Source: Ceriagrion tenellum
Taxonomy: Eukaryota > Arthropoda > Insecta > Odonata > Coenagrionidae
NCBI GenBank assembly: GCA_963169105.1
Contig: OY720642.1
Location: forward strand, 79,462,716 to 79,526,715
Length of the DNA stretch: 64,000 nucleotides
Reading direction: 5' to 3'
Part shown: positions 12,620-23,580 of the stretch, one piece after another
Layout: every line of letters starts with the position of its first letter
How positions within the stretch are numbered: the stretch's first letter is position 1
Program-made: the position numbers and the translations under genes
Notes under the pieces: model-generated
What the model saw: only the letters and a program-made list of their open reading frames with translations
Databases searched by the model: none
Told to the model about the DNA's origin: nothing

Positions 12620-13108
12620 CTTCTCCTCTTCATTGTAGTAATATATGTGTGACAATTTCCTTTTCCCGGGAAACATGGAGATTATTATCAGTTGGTAATT
12701 TTTTTATAAATAAGATGACCTCATTTGAAATTATAACAAGGTTTCAACCAAGAGAATGAGCTGAGTGCGCTAATCTATGCTGAAATTTAAAAATCTGAAA
12801 GTAATTCAATTGTGATGAGTGAGAACCTTGATAAATTTTTAACTTATACGAATCAAATACTTTTTGTTCGTTAATTAATCTCTTTGAGTTGTGATACAAC
12901 TTTCAGAAGGTTATTGAAATCGGAAATTTATCATTCATGACATATGAGGCCTTTGATGTTTGATGAATAGAGCATATAGTTCATTTAAAAATGTTTTCAA
13001 TTTCTTTTCGGGCAAATTTATCAATTGAATAATAAATAACGAATATTTAACGTCCTGACGTTAATAGGAGTTTCATTATAAATACAATTTTTGACTTAAT
13101 TCACTTCC
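12620..13108. repeat. tandem duplication, right copy
   Basis: Direct-repeat partner of 12146-12616, with about 475 bases between equivalent positions. The two copies abut with only a few bases between them, which points to a local segmental duplication rather than two independent insertions. The unit also contains the palindromic motif TTTCCCGGGAAA (12661-12672). No terminal inverted repeats or target duplications were seen at the unit ends. Confidence 0.9.
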
Positions 13109-14545
13109 ATTCTGTGATCACTGGAAGTGCAACATCCCCGGAAGCTTTCATGACAATGGAATGTAACATAACGTAAATTTTGAACTATGGGTATACATAT
13201 TAATCATATCGGGTTTGAAAATATCTCAGAATTTTTAAAGCTATAATCCTATTGCATACATTTTCGACCTTGGCTACGTTTTCATGGTGAATTTAAGTGG
13301 GTGATTTTGAGTGTGAGCAGACGGAAATTTGCTTGGAATTAGTTATATGCCTGGTTTTAAAGCGTTTCATTATGTTGTATCCATTGCTATATTATTTGAT
13401 CTGAGGCATCGGGTATGGGGCCTATAAACAAAACTTACTTATTAAGAACAAAAACTACGCAGAAACAACTGAGTATCGAACCTGAATCAGTTGCGCTGAG
13501 TGTTTTAAGCTTTTAAGCATTTAAGGCTACCTAGGCATTATGTCATTACTGATTATGCTTATTAGCGTTTATTACTGAAGCTAATTAAAATGATTTTCCA
13601 TTCGTTGCGGTTTCTTGATGATTTGGTGCCTATTAACGCGCTCGGGAGCAATGATATACTCTGAAGAGGTTAAAATCTACCATGATAAATCTCGATCATG
13701 TCAAATGAATTTTTCAAAGTAAATTTCACTCTCTTTGGCATCGCCTTATTTAAATAATTTAATCATGTAGCCATTCCACAAGATTGTAATATTGTAATTG
13801 GCATTGTTGTAAATATTGTCAATGATTTTTTATTTTTTAAATCAAAACGCTTTAAAAATTTATAGGGAGTTTAATATAGTAATCTTTTTTATCACGAGTA
13901 GGGAAGAGAATTTTACATTAGATAAATTAGAGAAAGAAAAAGAAGTTCAATTCAGTGAGTAAGATTCGGAAAAACGTGAAAGCTCTCAAATTTTCATAAT
14001 AGAAATGAAACTTCTATTCGGGCGTCTTAATTAAAACCATTCGTAGGCCTCCGAAAGCAGAGGTTGAGCTGAATATTAAATATTGTCTCCGATAACCATT
14101 GTGATGAGACAAAACCTTTCCTGGCGAAGGAGGATTTTAGACCAACGCGTAATAAGAAATGAGGCCATATTTGAATGTCAAGAATAGTGGTGGTAGCACT
14201 TGCAGAACGTAGTGTAATAGCGATAGAATATTCAACTTTTTCACGTACAAGGCCTTGTCGAAAGAAGGAAGAAATGGAGATAGAGGAATCCTCTGCTTTC
14301 TGGGATTACCCTCCCGGATTGCTTTTGCGTCCCCGAATCTGAAAGGGTGTCCCTCAGGGTAATGGAATAGCTCCCATGGAGAAGGAGCCTTTGTCTAAGT
14401 GGGTCCCTTCTCGACGTGTGGTGTGAAATTATATTTGTGTGATAAGGGCGCTTAAATTAAACAATTCTGCTACCCAACCTCTGCGAAAACAATGTGCAGG
14501 TATTCAAGCAGCTTATATATCCGAATAGATTCGTCCAAATGGGGG
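13109..14545. other. AT-rich unassigned DNA
   Basis: No gene, repeat family or structured RNA is recognised. Confidence 0.4.
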
Positions 14546-14647
14546 TTAGAATGTATAACTCTCGGGTTTCCAACCGGGTGGTGGTGGTTTTTTGTACAGC
14601 AAAAAACACCATCACCCGGTTGGAAACCCGAGAGCTATACATTCTAA
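14546..14647. repeat. fold-back palindrome with about 48-bp arms
   Basis: The left arm (14546-14594) and right arm (14598-14647) are reverse complements over nearly their whole length, with about two substitutions and a one- or two-base indel, and only a few bases between them. The arms include CTCGGGTTTCCAACCGGGTG, which reappears inverted on the right. Both strands can therefore encode almost the same short peptide, an effect of the palindrome and not evidence of a gene. It may be a tiny fold-back MITE, or a hairpin transcript if it is transcribed. Confidence 0.9.
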
Positions 14648-16311
14648 GCATTCGTCGGGAAAGCCTTAAGTCTTACAAAAGGGGGTTCACTACCCGCCCC
14701 TACTAAATTCTGGTGCTTGCTTTTAGAAAAAGTGGCACCTGTTTTGAGTAATGTCTAATTCGTTTTACAGTAAAAATCAATTTGCTATGACAAGGATTTC
14801 TCGCGATGCTCTATAAATTCTAGATTAAAATTTGGAATTCACACTTGGGTATATAATTATCTTTTCTGTGTGCAGTGTCGTTGCCATTCAGCTGTAAAGA
14901 AACCAACTTGCCTACAACTTAAATTCTAAATTGAAGTTATCAAGAATTTAAGTTCATATCAATTATTAAGAATTTAACATTTCATCTTGTATATCGTTAG
15001 TTATTTAAATAAGTATTTTATCCTGGGCACACGGGCATAAATTTAAATGTCAGAAAGCGTTTTTGATATTCGTTCATTGGCAGTGAAAATTATTGTATTC
15101 GTACCTTCTGCATTAATTATGCGTGTATTGTCTTAAAACTCTTTGTGTGGTATCGGTACAAATCATTACAGGGCGTTGAACTTTTATTTTTTTTTTAATT
15201 TCTTTGTATGCGTAATGTTTGCCATTTGGTACCGTGCAAATGAGTATGACGAGGAAAACAAAGCATAAAGCATGAGCATTGCACTTGACAAGCTTGAGGT
15301 GAAAAAGAGCCTTCCCTACCTTGATGAGTCGCCTCTGCTGAGCCATAAACTCCGGTCATATCCATCTAATTATTTGTTGTGCATAATGCCTGACGAGGAT
15401 GAAAGCTCATACGGAAAAGAACTTGGTGCGTGCAGTTGCAAAACGTGGCCCAAGTATGTACCTACAAAGCGTGCAAACATGCGGCACCCGGACCACGTAC
15501 TCTGGGGGAATTGCCCAAAAAACCAGGTCTTCACAGACTCCTTTGGACGTCATAAAGGCTCATAACCTCATCCCCTCTGAAGGCCGGTATATAGAAAAAA
15601 AATAAAGGCAAAGTTAACGTTGCTGTCGACATTGCGTAAATTGACTCAGTCATGTTGTCTATGGTAGCGTTCTTTGAATAATTTAGCCTGAAAAACGTGT
15701 GTTGTGATGGAAATTAGCGTGTAATTAATCGGTTCTGAAATGGCATGGAATGAGCTTAAGGTGGAAGTGTCTTAGTCGTTTTCGCAGCACTTTTTACCAA
15801 TAGGTTCTTTGATAATCCTCGACACCATTGCGGGAAGAAGTAAATTTAAAGAAGATGGAAGAAATAAGTAGGCTATAGCTTGCCTATGCTCAAACGTTTT
15901 TGAAGGGTTTTCCGAGCTGCTTTGTTGACATATATTTAATAATAATAATAATAATAAATTTTATTCCACCATTGGGTACAAAATAAATCAATATATAACC
16001 ATCATATGTACCAGCAATCTTCCAAAGTGGAATTTGGTACCCCATATAGATACAAATCTGTTTTTGGGATTACCATCTCAACATCGAAAAGCGGCAGACA
16101 TTTGATACCAATCACTGCAATGAAATTTCCCAGCAAATCACTTTTTCACAAATACATATGTCCATGCAATCAAGAATGTAGTTTAGCGACACATTCAGAT
16201 TATATATACAAGTAAATAAAACAATATTTTGCAACAAAAACCTCTACAACAATACTTTACAACATCTGCATATGCAACAGTCATATATTACTTACACTTT
16301 CCTATGCTATA
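14648..16311. other. unassigned DNA with an AAT microsatellite
   Basis: No recognisable gene. Open frames at 15113-15346 (minus) and 15272-15605 (plus) overlap and have no known motif. A (AAT)n tract lies at about 15939-15957. Confidence 0.4.
15939..15957. repeat. (AAT)n microsatellite
   Basis: About six uninterrupted AAT units are visible. It may mark the poly-A-like tail of an unrecognised retroposon, but no body could be identified beside it. Confidence 0.85.
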
Positions 16312-16728
16312 TACCGTATTTCACCGCAAAATCGTCGCACCCTACTTTTTCAATCCAAAAATTGGTTCACAACTTTTCATCGAATGATCGTCGCATGTTA
16401 ATTTTGTTCGTCACGACACTTGCTGTAAAAGAAAAAAATTGCCTAATTTTGCTCTCTCCCTGACATAAATTTCTACCTGCCATTCACAAATACAGTTAAA
16501 CAGGAAGAAAATAGTGTCGATTTGTAGTCTTAAATTTTAATGTATTGTATTTAATGTGGGCCTACCATTCATGAGATCCTAGCTCTGCAATAAAGGCAGT
16601 TAACCTATGTATAACTAATACCGGCGCAATTTAATTTTTTTTATTTTCCCCTCATAATAGTCGCACCCTAATTTTTGGCGAAAGAAATTGGAATAAAATC
16701 TGCGACAATTATGCGGTGAAATACGGTA
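16312..16728. mobile_element. MITE with 26-bp terminal inverted repeats, TA-flanked
   Basis: The left end (16314-16339) starts CCGTATTTCACCGCAAAATC. The reverse complement of the right end (16701-16726) starts CCGTATTTCACCGCATAATT, so the 26-bp inverted ends differ at only two positions. Both ends abut the dinucleotide TA, consistent with a two-base TA target duplication such as Tc1/mariner-type elements make. The element is about 413 bp and has no transposase. An internal motif, GTCGCACCCTA, occurs at 16335-16345 and again near 16665 in the same orientation. It would have been mobilised by an enzyme encoded elsewhere. The superfamily is uncertain. Confidence 0.8.
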
Positions 16729-18061
16729 AATAGATTTTCAATATTTGGTTCACAAAATAACCATTTAGCCTGTGACTTAAGTCATAAAATATTTAATCAA
16801 AGTTTTCGGTGGCGAGAGTGGCCTCTTTAGGATGAGCTGACTTTTTCTTACTGACAAAATTTTGCAGCTATTTTAAATATTCAGTTTCATTTTATTTGCA
16901 CAAAAGAAATTGGCTTCATTGTTTTCCTTAAACCAGCCGTAACCATCGAAGCCCATATAGACCGAACTCCTTGTTGACCTCTCTCATCCATGCTTTCGGT
17001 CCTCTTGTCGCACCCACCATAGAGTGTTCATCGATTTTGTGGAGGGTCTACCGACTACCACCCTCGCCTCTTCTGCGAATCTTCGGCCGCTTCCTACGTC
17101 AGCTGAGTGAACAAGGGTGCCCCACCTTCAGTCATTTTCACCCCACCCTTTTACCCGTAGTGTGAGCCATTTTCACCTTCTCTCTCCGGCATGGGGTGTC
17201 TGTTTTCTCGGTCTTAAATCATGCTCCTCGAGAGTGCTCGTCTCGCAAAGGTCGGATTTTACGCGTCGACAACCGATTCTGTGAACTCCCACAAAGAAGA
17301 AATTTGGCGCAGGAAATGGAACTACTGCTATCGTTCGCGAAAAAAAGGAAGGTGAAAGCAAAAGGCGGTGAAACGAAGCACATTTTATGACTGATGTCGC
17401 ATTTTTCAGCGATAGTCTTTTTGAGTGTTTCGTGTCAGGTGCAGGGGTGGAAGAAAGACTTTATTATTTTCCTTTTCAACCTCATTACTTTTGCTCAGTT
17501 ACACGAGAATGCTTTTCCGTACTGTCCTGAAGTTAACACATTTCTCTCCTATACTCTCTTTTTCACTTCACACCTTCATAATTGATTTGCAATTTTGATG
17601 GACCGTTGCTAATTTTTCATCAAGAGATCGTCAATCCTAGGTTTCCGTCTAACATTCGGCCATTTTTATAATCTTTCACCACTTTATCAATCTCTATGTA
17701 TGATGCTGGCTTCTTGAGCGATTCCTGATTTTTATTCAATGTACAATTACTACTCAATTCATAAAACCTCTTTTTCTAATGATATTTTTGTATTTTGGTG
17801 GATTTGTAGAGTATCGTTTACTCTTTTAGACTAGTAAATATATTTGCTAGGAAAATTGGTCTTATATCACCATTATACCTCAAATAATTGAGCACAAGTT
17901 CCATAATGGATCAAACTGTGTCCTTTAACGTCTGATATTTTCTTCAAGGGACATATTTTCTTGAAAGTTAGTTTGTTTGCTCCTATGTAAGCGACTAGCA
18001 AGTGAAATAATATGCGCCATTGTGATTAAGTGAGTTATTTGATATAGATGGAATTATTTAA
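16729..18061. other. unassigned DNA including a CpG-containing patch
   Basis: Bases 16960-17390 are clearly richer in G+C and CpG than the surroundings (for example TTTTACGCGTCGACAACCG) and hold several overlapping short open frames on both strands. No family is recognised. It could be a host regulatory region, a first exon or an unrecognised repeat. The rest of the interval is AT-rich with nothing identifiable. Confidence 0.35.
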
Positions 18062-18276
18062 AGAAACCTGGCGTATGCGTTAGCCAAATATTACAGCAAC
18101 GGGAACCACCGTATTTTACGCCAAATTGGACTGATGGAGTACCGCACTTGAAGATAACGCCACTTAGCGTCAAGCATGAATTCCTCTGAAAAATCTCCAT
18201 CACATCTAGAATTCGAACTTGGACCATCGAGATGTGAATCCATCATTCCATCCAACGCATTAGCCTAATTTTCCTT
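18062..18276 (-). repeat. tRNA-derived SINE, family SINE-A, copy 3
   Basis: Minus-strand copy with a B box at about 18207-18222 reading AAGTTCGAATTCT, the closest of the four copies to the polymerase III consensus. Upstream on the same strand, GGCTAATGCGTTGGATGG is a degenerate A-box region. The body shares GGAGATTTTTCAGAGG and the block CAAGTGCGGTACTCCATCAG with copies 1 and 2. It is shorter than copy 2 and lacks the distal end. Confidence 0.7.
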
Positions 18277-18675
18277 TAGAGTGTACCATATTTAATGTGC
18301 TTCAAGGTCATGAAATATTTTTGATTAAGGTATTGTACAAGGTACACTTACGTTCGTGTGTACGTTCTAAGTTTATCTTTATCTTATTGAAATAGTTTTG
18401 ACTTTGTGTAAGAAGAAAGAATTTCATCAGATAAAATATTGTTAATGACGTAAGGTAAACTTTATGGAATTACGATAATCATGTTCAACAAAAGCACCTC
18501 GATAAATAGGGACAGGGATAATGGTTACCGAATAAAAATTAATAACTTTGTGTATTAAATGTAAAATATTTTATGACTAGCTAGGTACCGTCACCGGGAG
18601 CATCATTAGGGTTCCTTATCGTTCTAGGTCGTCATCAAATTCTTTACTTTTCGAGCATACTAATTTGTTTATTTC

Positions 18676-18720
18676 TAATTATGATGTTATTCAATAAAGT
18701 TACGCCGGAAGTCATCACCT
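18676..18720 (+). repeat. short dispersed repeat, possible Penelope tail fragment
   Basis: Matches 2471-2515 at 39 of 45 positions. The shared core is AAGTTACGCCGGAAGTCATC here. The resemblance to sequence beside the Penelope-like fragment at 46.7 kb suggests all three descend from the tail of such elements. No coding part is attached. Confidence 0.4.
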
Positions 18721-19204
18721 TCATTATATTATCGCATAAGTTCGTCACAAAGCAGAAGAAGTGAAACATTTGAGAAGAGTGGTTTTGAATATAATAAAAT
18801 TTGTCATCCATGGACTAATGCATGCTGTCAAACATATCTCCTTGTAAGCTGAAATATTCTTTGGAATCTCGATCCGAAAGTATACAATAAGTATTTAGGT
18901 AGCCGTTTCAATTTGCATATAGCTACTATCGTGTGCACTTGTCCCGTTTTGCCATCATTCTATCCAACTCACCCTTGTCCCTCTAGTGTTATTTTTCCAT
19001 TTTTTTCTTTTTAAATATGCATTCTCAGGCAGTCCTTCGTTTTGATATTGAAGAGTAATCGGGGTTTTGGAATGCCATTAAAAATGTAAATTATATTGCT
19101 TGGTTGCCTTTTATGACTTACCTCAGACTTTTTCTTATTTTGAATACCCTAATTTAATATTCTAAACGTTAATTGACCATGATACTCGCTTAATTCAATT
19201 ACAG

Positions 19205-19306
19205 GACCCAGATAACTTTCCCGACTCTCAGATAGTGGTCCCTAACTTGCCCACCAACCGTCTCACATTCAAATTGACGACGACTTTAACGACGCCCAAG
19301 CAGCAA
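19205..19306 (+). other. weak candidate host exon (102 bases)
   Basis: A 102-base segment, G+C richer than its flanks, is open in one frame for 34 codons (DPDNFPDSQIVVPNLP and onward, rich in Thr, Pro and Leu). It is preceded by TTAATTCAATTACAG and followed directly by GTATGT, a strong donor-like hexamer. Its length is a multiple of three, as in a phase-0 exon. The peptide is not recognised. Chance AG-ORF-GT segments of this size are common, and the pyrimidine tract is weak, so this is a lead only. Confidence 0.25.
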
Positions 19307-20029
19307 GTATGTCACAAGTGACAGCTTTTCATGGAGACCATTGTCCTACGCAATCTCTTGTTGCCCCTCTCTCTGCTGTAATTCGCTGCACGAGAGTTGC
19401 TTATGAGATATGTTAGATTATTTGGATATTATCTCAATGAGCTATGTCCCTAAAGAGTGGACAGTGGAAAACATCAATAACAGATACGAAACACGAAATA
19501 GAAAGAAAATTCCCTTTGACATTGATCAAACGGAAGACAATTGATGTAGATTTGTGAGGCTCTCCGATGAATGAAAGTATTTCCTGAGGAGCTCAGTAAT
19601 TAAAAATAATTTGTAAAATAACTCAGATGTATATATGCCTTATTAAAATTTTCTTAAATGGAACAAAGAATAGCATGGTTAAAGGCCTACAAACATTAGT
19701 ATCGCTAAAGGTCCGGAGTAAGCGCTCGGAAATGTCAACTTCAATGGAATTATGAATGATTCCAAAGGGCTTTAAGAGTGGCTCATAAAATGTGCAAAGA
19801 CTGTAAAGACCTCTTTGAACTTTCAAGTCAAGGTTAAAGAAAGTGAAGGGTCTGAATTTTGAAGTGGCCTAAATCTCGATGGCACACTTCCCCACCCCCC
19901 CCCCCATATTAAAGTATAATCATAATGTATTACTAAGAGAATGGAAAATTTTACTCAATTTCCAAGCGATCACCATTACAGTTACGCTTTTACTGGCACT
20001 ATCAGCCCAGACACAATGAAGAAAGGAAG

Positions 20030-20074
20030 AGGACGGGATGATGAAACGTCGAAACATGCTCGTCTTAAAAATGA
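20030..20074 (+). ncRNA. possible degenerate hammerhead-type motif
   Basis: The stretch contains GGATGATGAAACGTCGAAACA. This resembles the order of the hammerhead core CUGAUGA, helix II, GAAAC, with CUGAUGA degraded to GGATGATGA. Such motifs occur in the pseudo-LTRs of Penelope-like elements. Helices I and III were not established, and there is no coding fragment beside it. Confidence 0.18.
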
Positions 20075-21092
20075 AGGTCTTAATCAATTATAAAGTCGAG
20101 TCTTGAAACTAGGATTTATGTCCTCTCTCAAAATACTTAGAAACGATTTTACCTATGTGTACTATCTTGCAGATCGCAAGAATCAATGGATGGCTCTAAT
20201 GTGACTAGAAAAATGTTTTAATGGAGAAAAATTGTGGGAATTATATCACGGCCAAATTAAAGCCAGCTCTCAATTCTTGGCTGCGTCTGTAAAACTTTTA
20301 TTCAGTGAAAGAGTTTCTTTATGAGACGGATGTAAAAGTCTAACATCTGTGTACATAGCCATGATTTTATGATTTTCTGAGCCGGAATGAAGCAAAAGCG
20401 AACCAATTATGGACCAAACAACGAACTTTAATTGAAAGAATAAAATCCTCTGGGAAATCAAGATTATATCAGTTTATTGAGGGTTAAACTCGAGGGTAGC
20501 TTTTGGCCTTGTGTCTGTTATAAGCGAGTAATTGAAATCGGAGTCATTTGCCGTATAAATCCATGAATTTTCCGATATTTATGTTTTATTTATTAGGTGT
20601 TTCTGCTACACCATCCATCGTTCGTGTTAATTCAGTGTTTTACTTGCTTGAACAGTGCTGCTCAAGCCCAGCTTAGAATTATAACTTCCTTCATTAAATT
20701 TATCATTGATGCTGAAAACAAAATTGGTGGTGAAATGCAGCAATTATATTGTTTTCAAACTCATCAATTTTGATCAACCTCAGGACCATAAAAGGGTGAA
20801 AACAAAAACTAATTTGCCAAAGTTTCTTAGTTAACAGCCATATCGATGTAAGGTTATTAATGTAAGCTTTTAAGCCCAAAACGCAGAGATCCGATAAATT
20901 AGCGTCATACTGAGCAATAAATGTTAAAAAATCTCCCTTATCTTTGTAGGTAACTGAACATTACTAAGTATGAGGGTGCAGCAATTTAATACTAACGCTT
21001 TCAAATACACTGGGAATAAAAATTACGACAAATATTTGTTACGGTTTTTTATAATGGATGAAGGAAACTTTTTGTTGGCTATATGAGGTGAA

Positions 21093-22252
21093 AGTGTGGC
21101 CGGAAGACTTCACGAAGACAACACTATTTCCGACAACGAAGAAATTCAAAGCAAAGCCCTTGCAAGGACTTTAGAGTAATAGCCTTAACATCACACGCGG
21201 CAAAAGTTGTCCTAAAATTATAGTAGATTAGAGAGTAAGGCTAAAGAACACCTGGTAGACGACCAGTATGGATTTTGAAGAGGAATTGAATCGCGGACAC
21301 TATAGGAGTATTGAGGACACTAATGGATAGAAACCTAGAATATGGGAAAGATATTTTTGCTTGCTTTGTGGTTTTCGAGAAGGCGTTTGGTAGGGTGAAC
21401 TTGGTGAAATTAATAGAACTTCTTAAGAAATTAGGGTTCAATTGAAGGGACAGACATCTCATCCGGAATCCTTATATAAACCAGACATCGCAGATTAGGG
21501 TAGCCGTTGGAAACTCGGGATAGGTCGTGATAGGACAGAGAAGACGGAGATGATGAAGCACTGGTGTGTCAGTCAGCCAAGGAGTTACAGTCAACGATAA
21601 ATGCGTTATAGGTGCAGTGAAAAAGGTATGAGTTGATGATCAACCATAAGAAGACGAAAGTGATGAAAATCTCTAGAATCAAGAAGGTGCAGCTTAACCT
21701 AAGTGTGGGAGGACGCAAAATGGAGCAAGTCGAGCAGTTTACGTATCTGAGTAGTATTCTCCAGGAGAATGGAAAGCAGTCGGGACATTAGATTTAGACT
21801 TGCCATGATTAAAGATACATTTTCAAAAAGGAAGAGGAAATTGATGAGGGGGGTCTGAGTAGAGACGCGAAGAAAAGGCTGGTGAAAACTCTAATTTCGA
21901 GGGTGGCGCTGTATTTGTCGGAGACTTGGTCTTTGCGAAGGAAGGATGTACATAGACTTGAGACGTTTGAGATGTGGGTGTGCAGGAGGATGAGCTGGGT
22001 GGTGAGGACAAAAGAGGAGGAATTGGATATGGTTGTAGAGGAGAGGAAGCTAGTAGTGAAGGTTCGGAGGAGGCAGAAAAAATGGATGGAGGACATATTG
22101 AAAGGAGAAAGTTAAAGAGGGCAATAAACGGGAAAAGACTGGGTAAGCGCGGTAGAGGAAGGAAAAGGATTGGAATTCTGGGCTAAATGAAAGGAGGAGA
22201 CGATATGAGGAATTCAAGAGGGCTCTATTGGCGGGCTATACATTGTAGAAAA
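21093..22252 (+). mobile_element. decayed LINE reverse transcriptase and C-terminus
   Basis: In shifting frames this interval encodes an RTE/craTA-like reverse transcriptase. The order is a fingers region (about 21170-21300, with SLTSHAAKVVLKIIVD and then DDQYGFRRGIESRTAIGVL); motif A at about 21362-21400 (CFVVFEKAFGRVN, where the catalytic Asp is Val at 21371-21373); motif C residue DD at 21549-21554, followed by EALVCQSAKEL; the palm/thumb block KKTKVMKISR; and a well-kept C-terminal region at 21882-22115 with LYLSETWSLRRKDVHRLETF. The end reads GKRGRGRKRIGIL and stops at 22249. Motif B is deleted, and many frameshifts and stops are present. The element is clearly dead; endonuclease and 5' parts are missing. 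Confidence 0.88.
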
Positions 22253-23159
22253 AATGGATTGTGATATGAATTGTCCAAAAACTTACTAATTAGCATGTAG
22301 CGTACTTAATGATCATGACGATTTCTTTTTAACTTTGGGTTTGCTCTTATACGATACTGGAAGTTAAAACCACCCATACTTATACTTCCATGGTGTATTT
22401 TATTCTGACCCGTCAAATTCTTGGGAGGAGGCTTTCTACTCTTCTTGTCTTTATCACCTCTGTGCTACATTTTTATTTTCAGTCGTAGCTGTAGTCTTTT
22501 GTTCTCTCTACCCTCGGGGTGAATTTTCCGGTCTCCTTCTCCTCTGCACGAGAGATTAGAGTCAAATCAGGCCGGTTCCATTCATCACAGACCTTTATAC
22601 TCTTGGTGGACTATAATGGCATTTCGTTCTGGGATTATGTAATTATTATGTACTGTGCTTACTGGTACATTTGATATTCCCGTGGCCGATATTGCTGTTT
22701 TGCCCGTATTTTACCCATATTGTCGTTTTTCGTATTCTCACCCTTGAATATTGAAAGTTTGGCACCCCTGCGCCTAGGAATCCCGAAAGCTGATCGTCTC
22801 CAAATTTCGTGTACATTAAGTTTGCATCAAAAGGAAAAAAATTAGCTTTCATGCCTATCAAATTGGTAATAAATAAAAATCTGGAAATTTTTGCCCACAC
22901 TAGTGTGCGTCCGATAAGGAAAGTGGCTTGACGTCATATTTTTTCATCGTTGATATTTGTACCTCGCCCCTCAGCTGAACTCCGAATAATGAATATCTAC
23001 TCGCTGGAATTAGAAAGATCCTCTCCCTGCAGTATAGATTCGTAAAGAGTGATCGCTGCGAGGATGGGCTAACCCACATCGTGAAACTGCTTGCTTGCTT
23101 GAAAAAAACTTGCCTCGCTCTTGTTTAGTTTGACCTTTTGTATGCACATTTATTTAGAC
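22253..23159. other. unassigned DNA between two LINE remnants
   Basis: No gene is recognised. An antisense 84-codon open frame at 22646-22900 has no known motif. Part of this interval may be the 3' untranslated region of the upstream LINE, but no terminal tail could be identified. Confidence 0.4.
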
Positions 23160-23580
23160 ATTCCGGACTTTAACTAGCCGATGTCTGACATAACAATTCA
23201 ACATGATCGACTAACAAAACAGCTGCATTCGATTAAAAGTAACAAGTCTCCAGATCCAGAAGAAATACCTGCACGGGTGCTCTAGGAGTTAGCCCCACAG
23301 ATTGCACCATTCTTAGAAATTATATTTCGTAAATCATTATCCGAAGACAAAGTGCCCCATGACTGGATAATATTCAGCGTCATACCGTTATTTAAAAAAT
23401 TAAAGTGATAAAATAAGAGAGATACATGTCCGAACAGATAGGTAAAAAAAATCGTTCATTCCGTGCACAATCAGCGACCACAATAAAAACTGAGCTCCAC
23501 TAAATACACTCCAATAATACACGTCTCCATTCCACCTCCCAAAACCTTACATTTTGTTAAGAACTGGTACGAGCAAACAT
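23160..23580 (+). mobile_element. CR1/Jockey-like LINE fragment, internally deleted
   Basis: Bases 23200-23403 encode the N-terminal part of a reverse transcriptase: LHSIKSNKSPDPEEIPARVL, a stop, then ELAPQIAPFLEIIFRKSLSE and PHDWIIFSVIPLFKK. This matches the family pattern K..GPD.IP..vLk..a..i.p.l..if..Sl....vP..Wk...v.PifKK. At about 23406 the sequence jumps straight to the 3' untranslated region (starting GATAAAATAAG), which recurs at 23745 in the next copy. The catalytic palm and thumb have therefore been lost from this copy by internal deletion. The 3' end breaks off near 23580. Confidence 0.82.

Larger units (their letters stand above)
18277..21092. other. unassigned DNA
   Basis: Apart from the repeat fragment at 18676-18720, the weak exon candidate at 19205-19306 and the hammerhead-like motif at 20030-20074, nothing is recognisable. 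A C-rich run sits at about 19889-19905. Confidence 0.4.

Noticed and set aside
14457..14706. Two opposing frames with nearly the same peptide (SRVSNRV)
   Set aside because: The similarity is produced by the DNA palindrome at 14546-14647 and is not evidence for a protein.
21809..22096. Antisense Ser/Phe-rich 95-codon frame
   Set aside because: It lies opposite the well-conserved LINE C-terminal segment on the plus strand (21882-22115), so it is a shadow frame.
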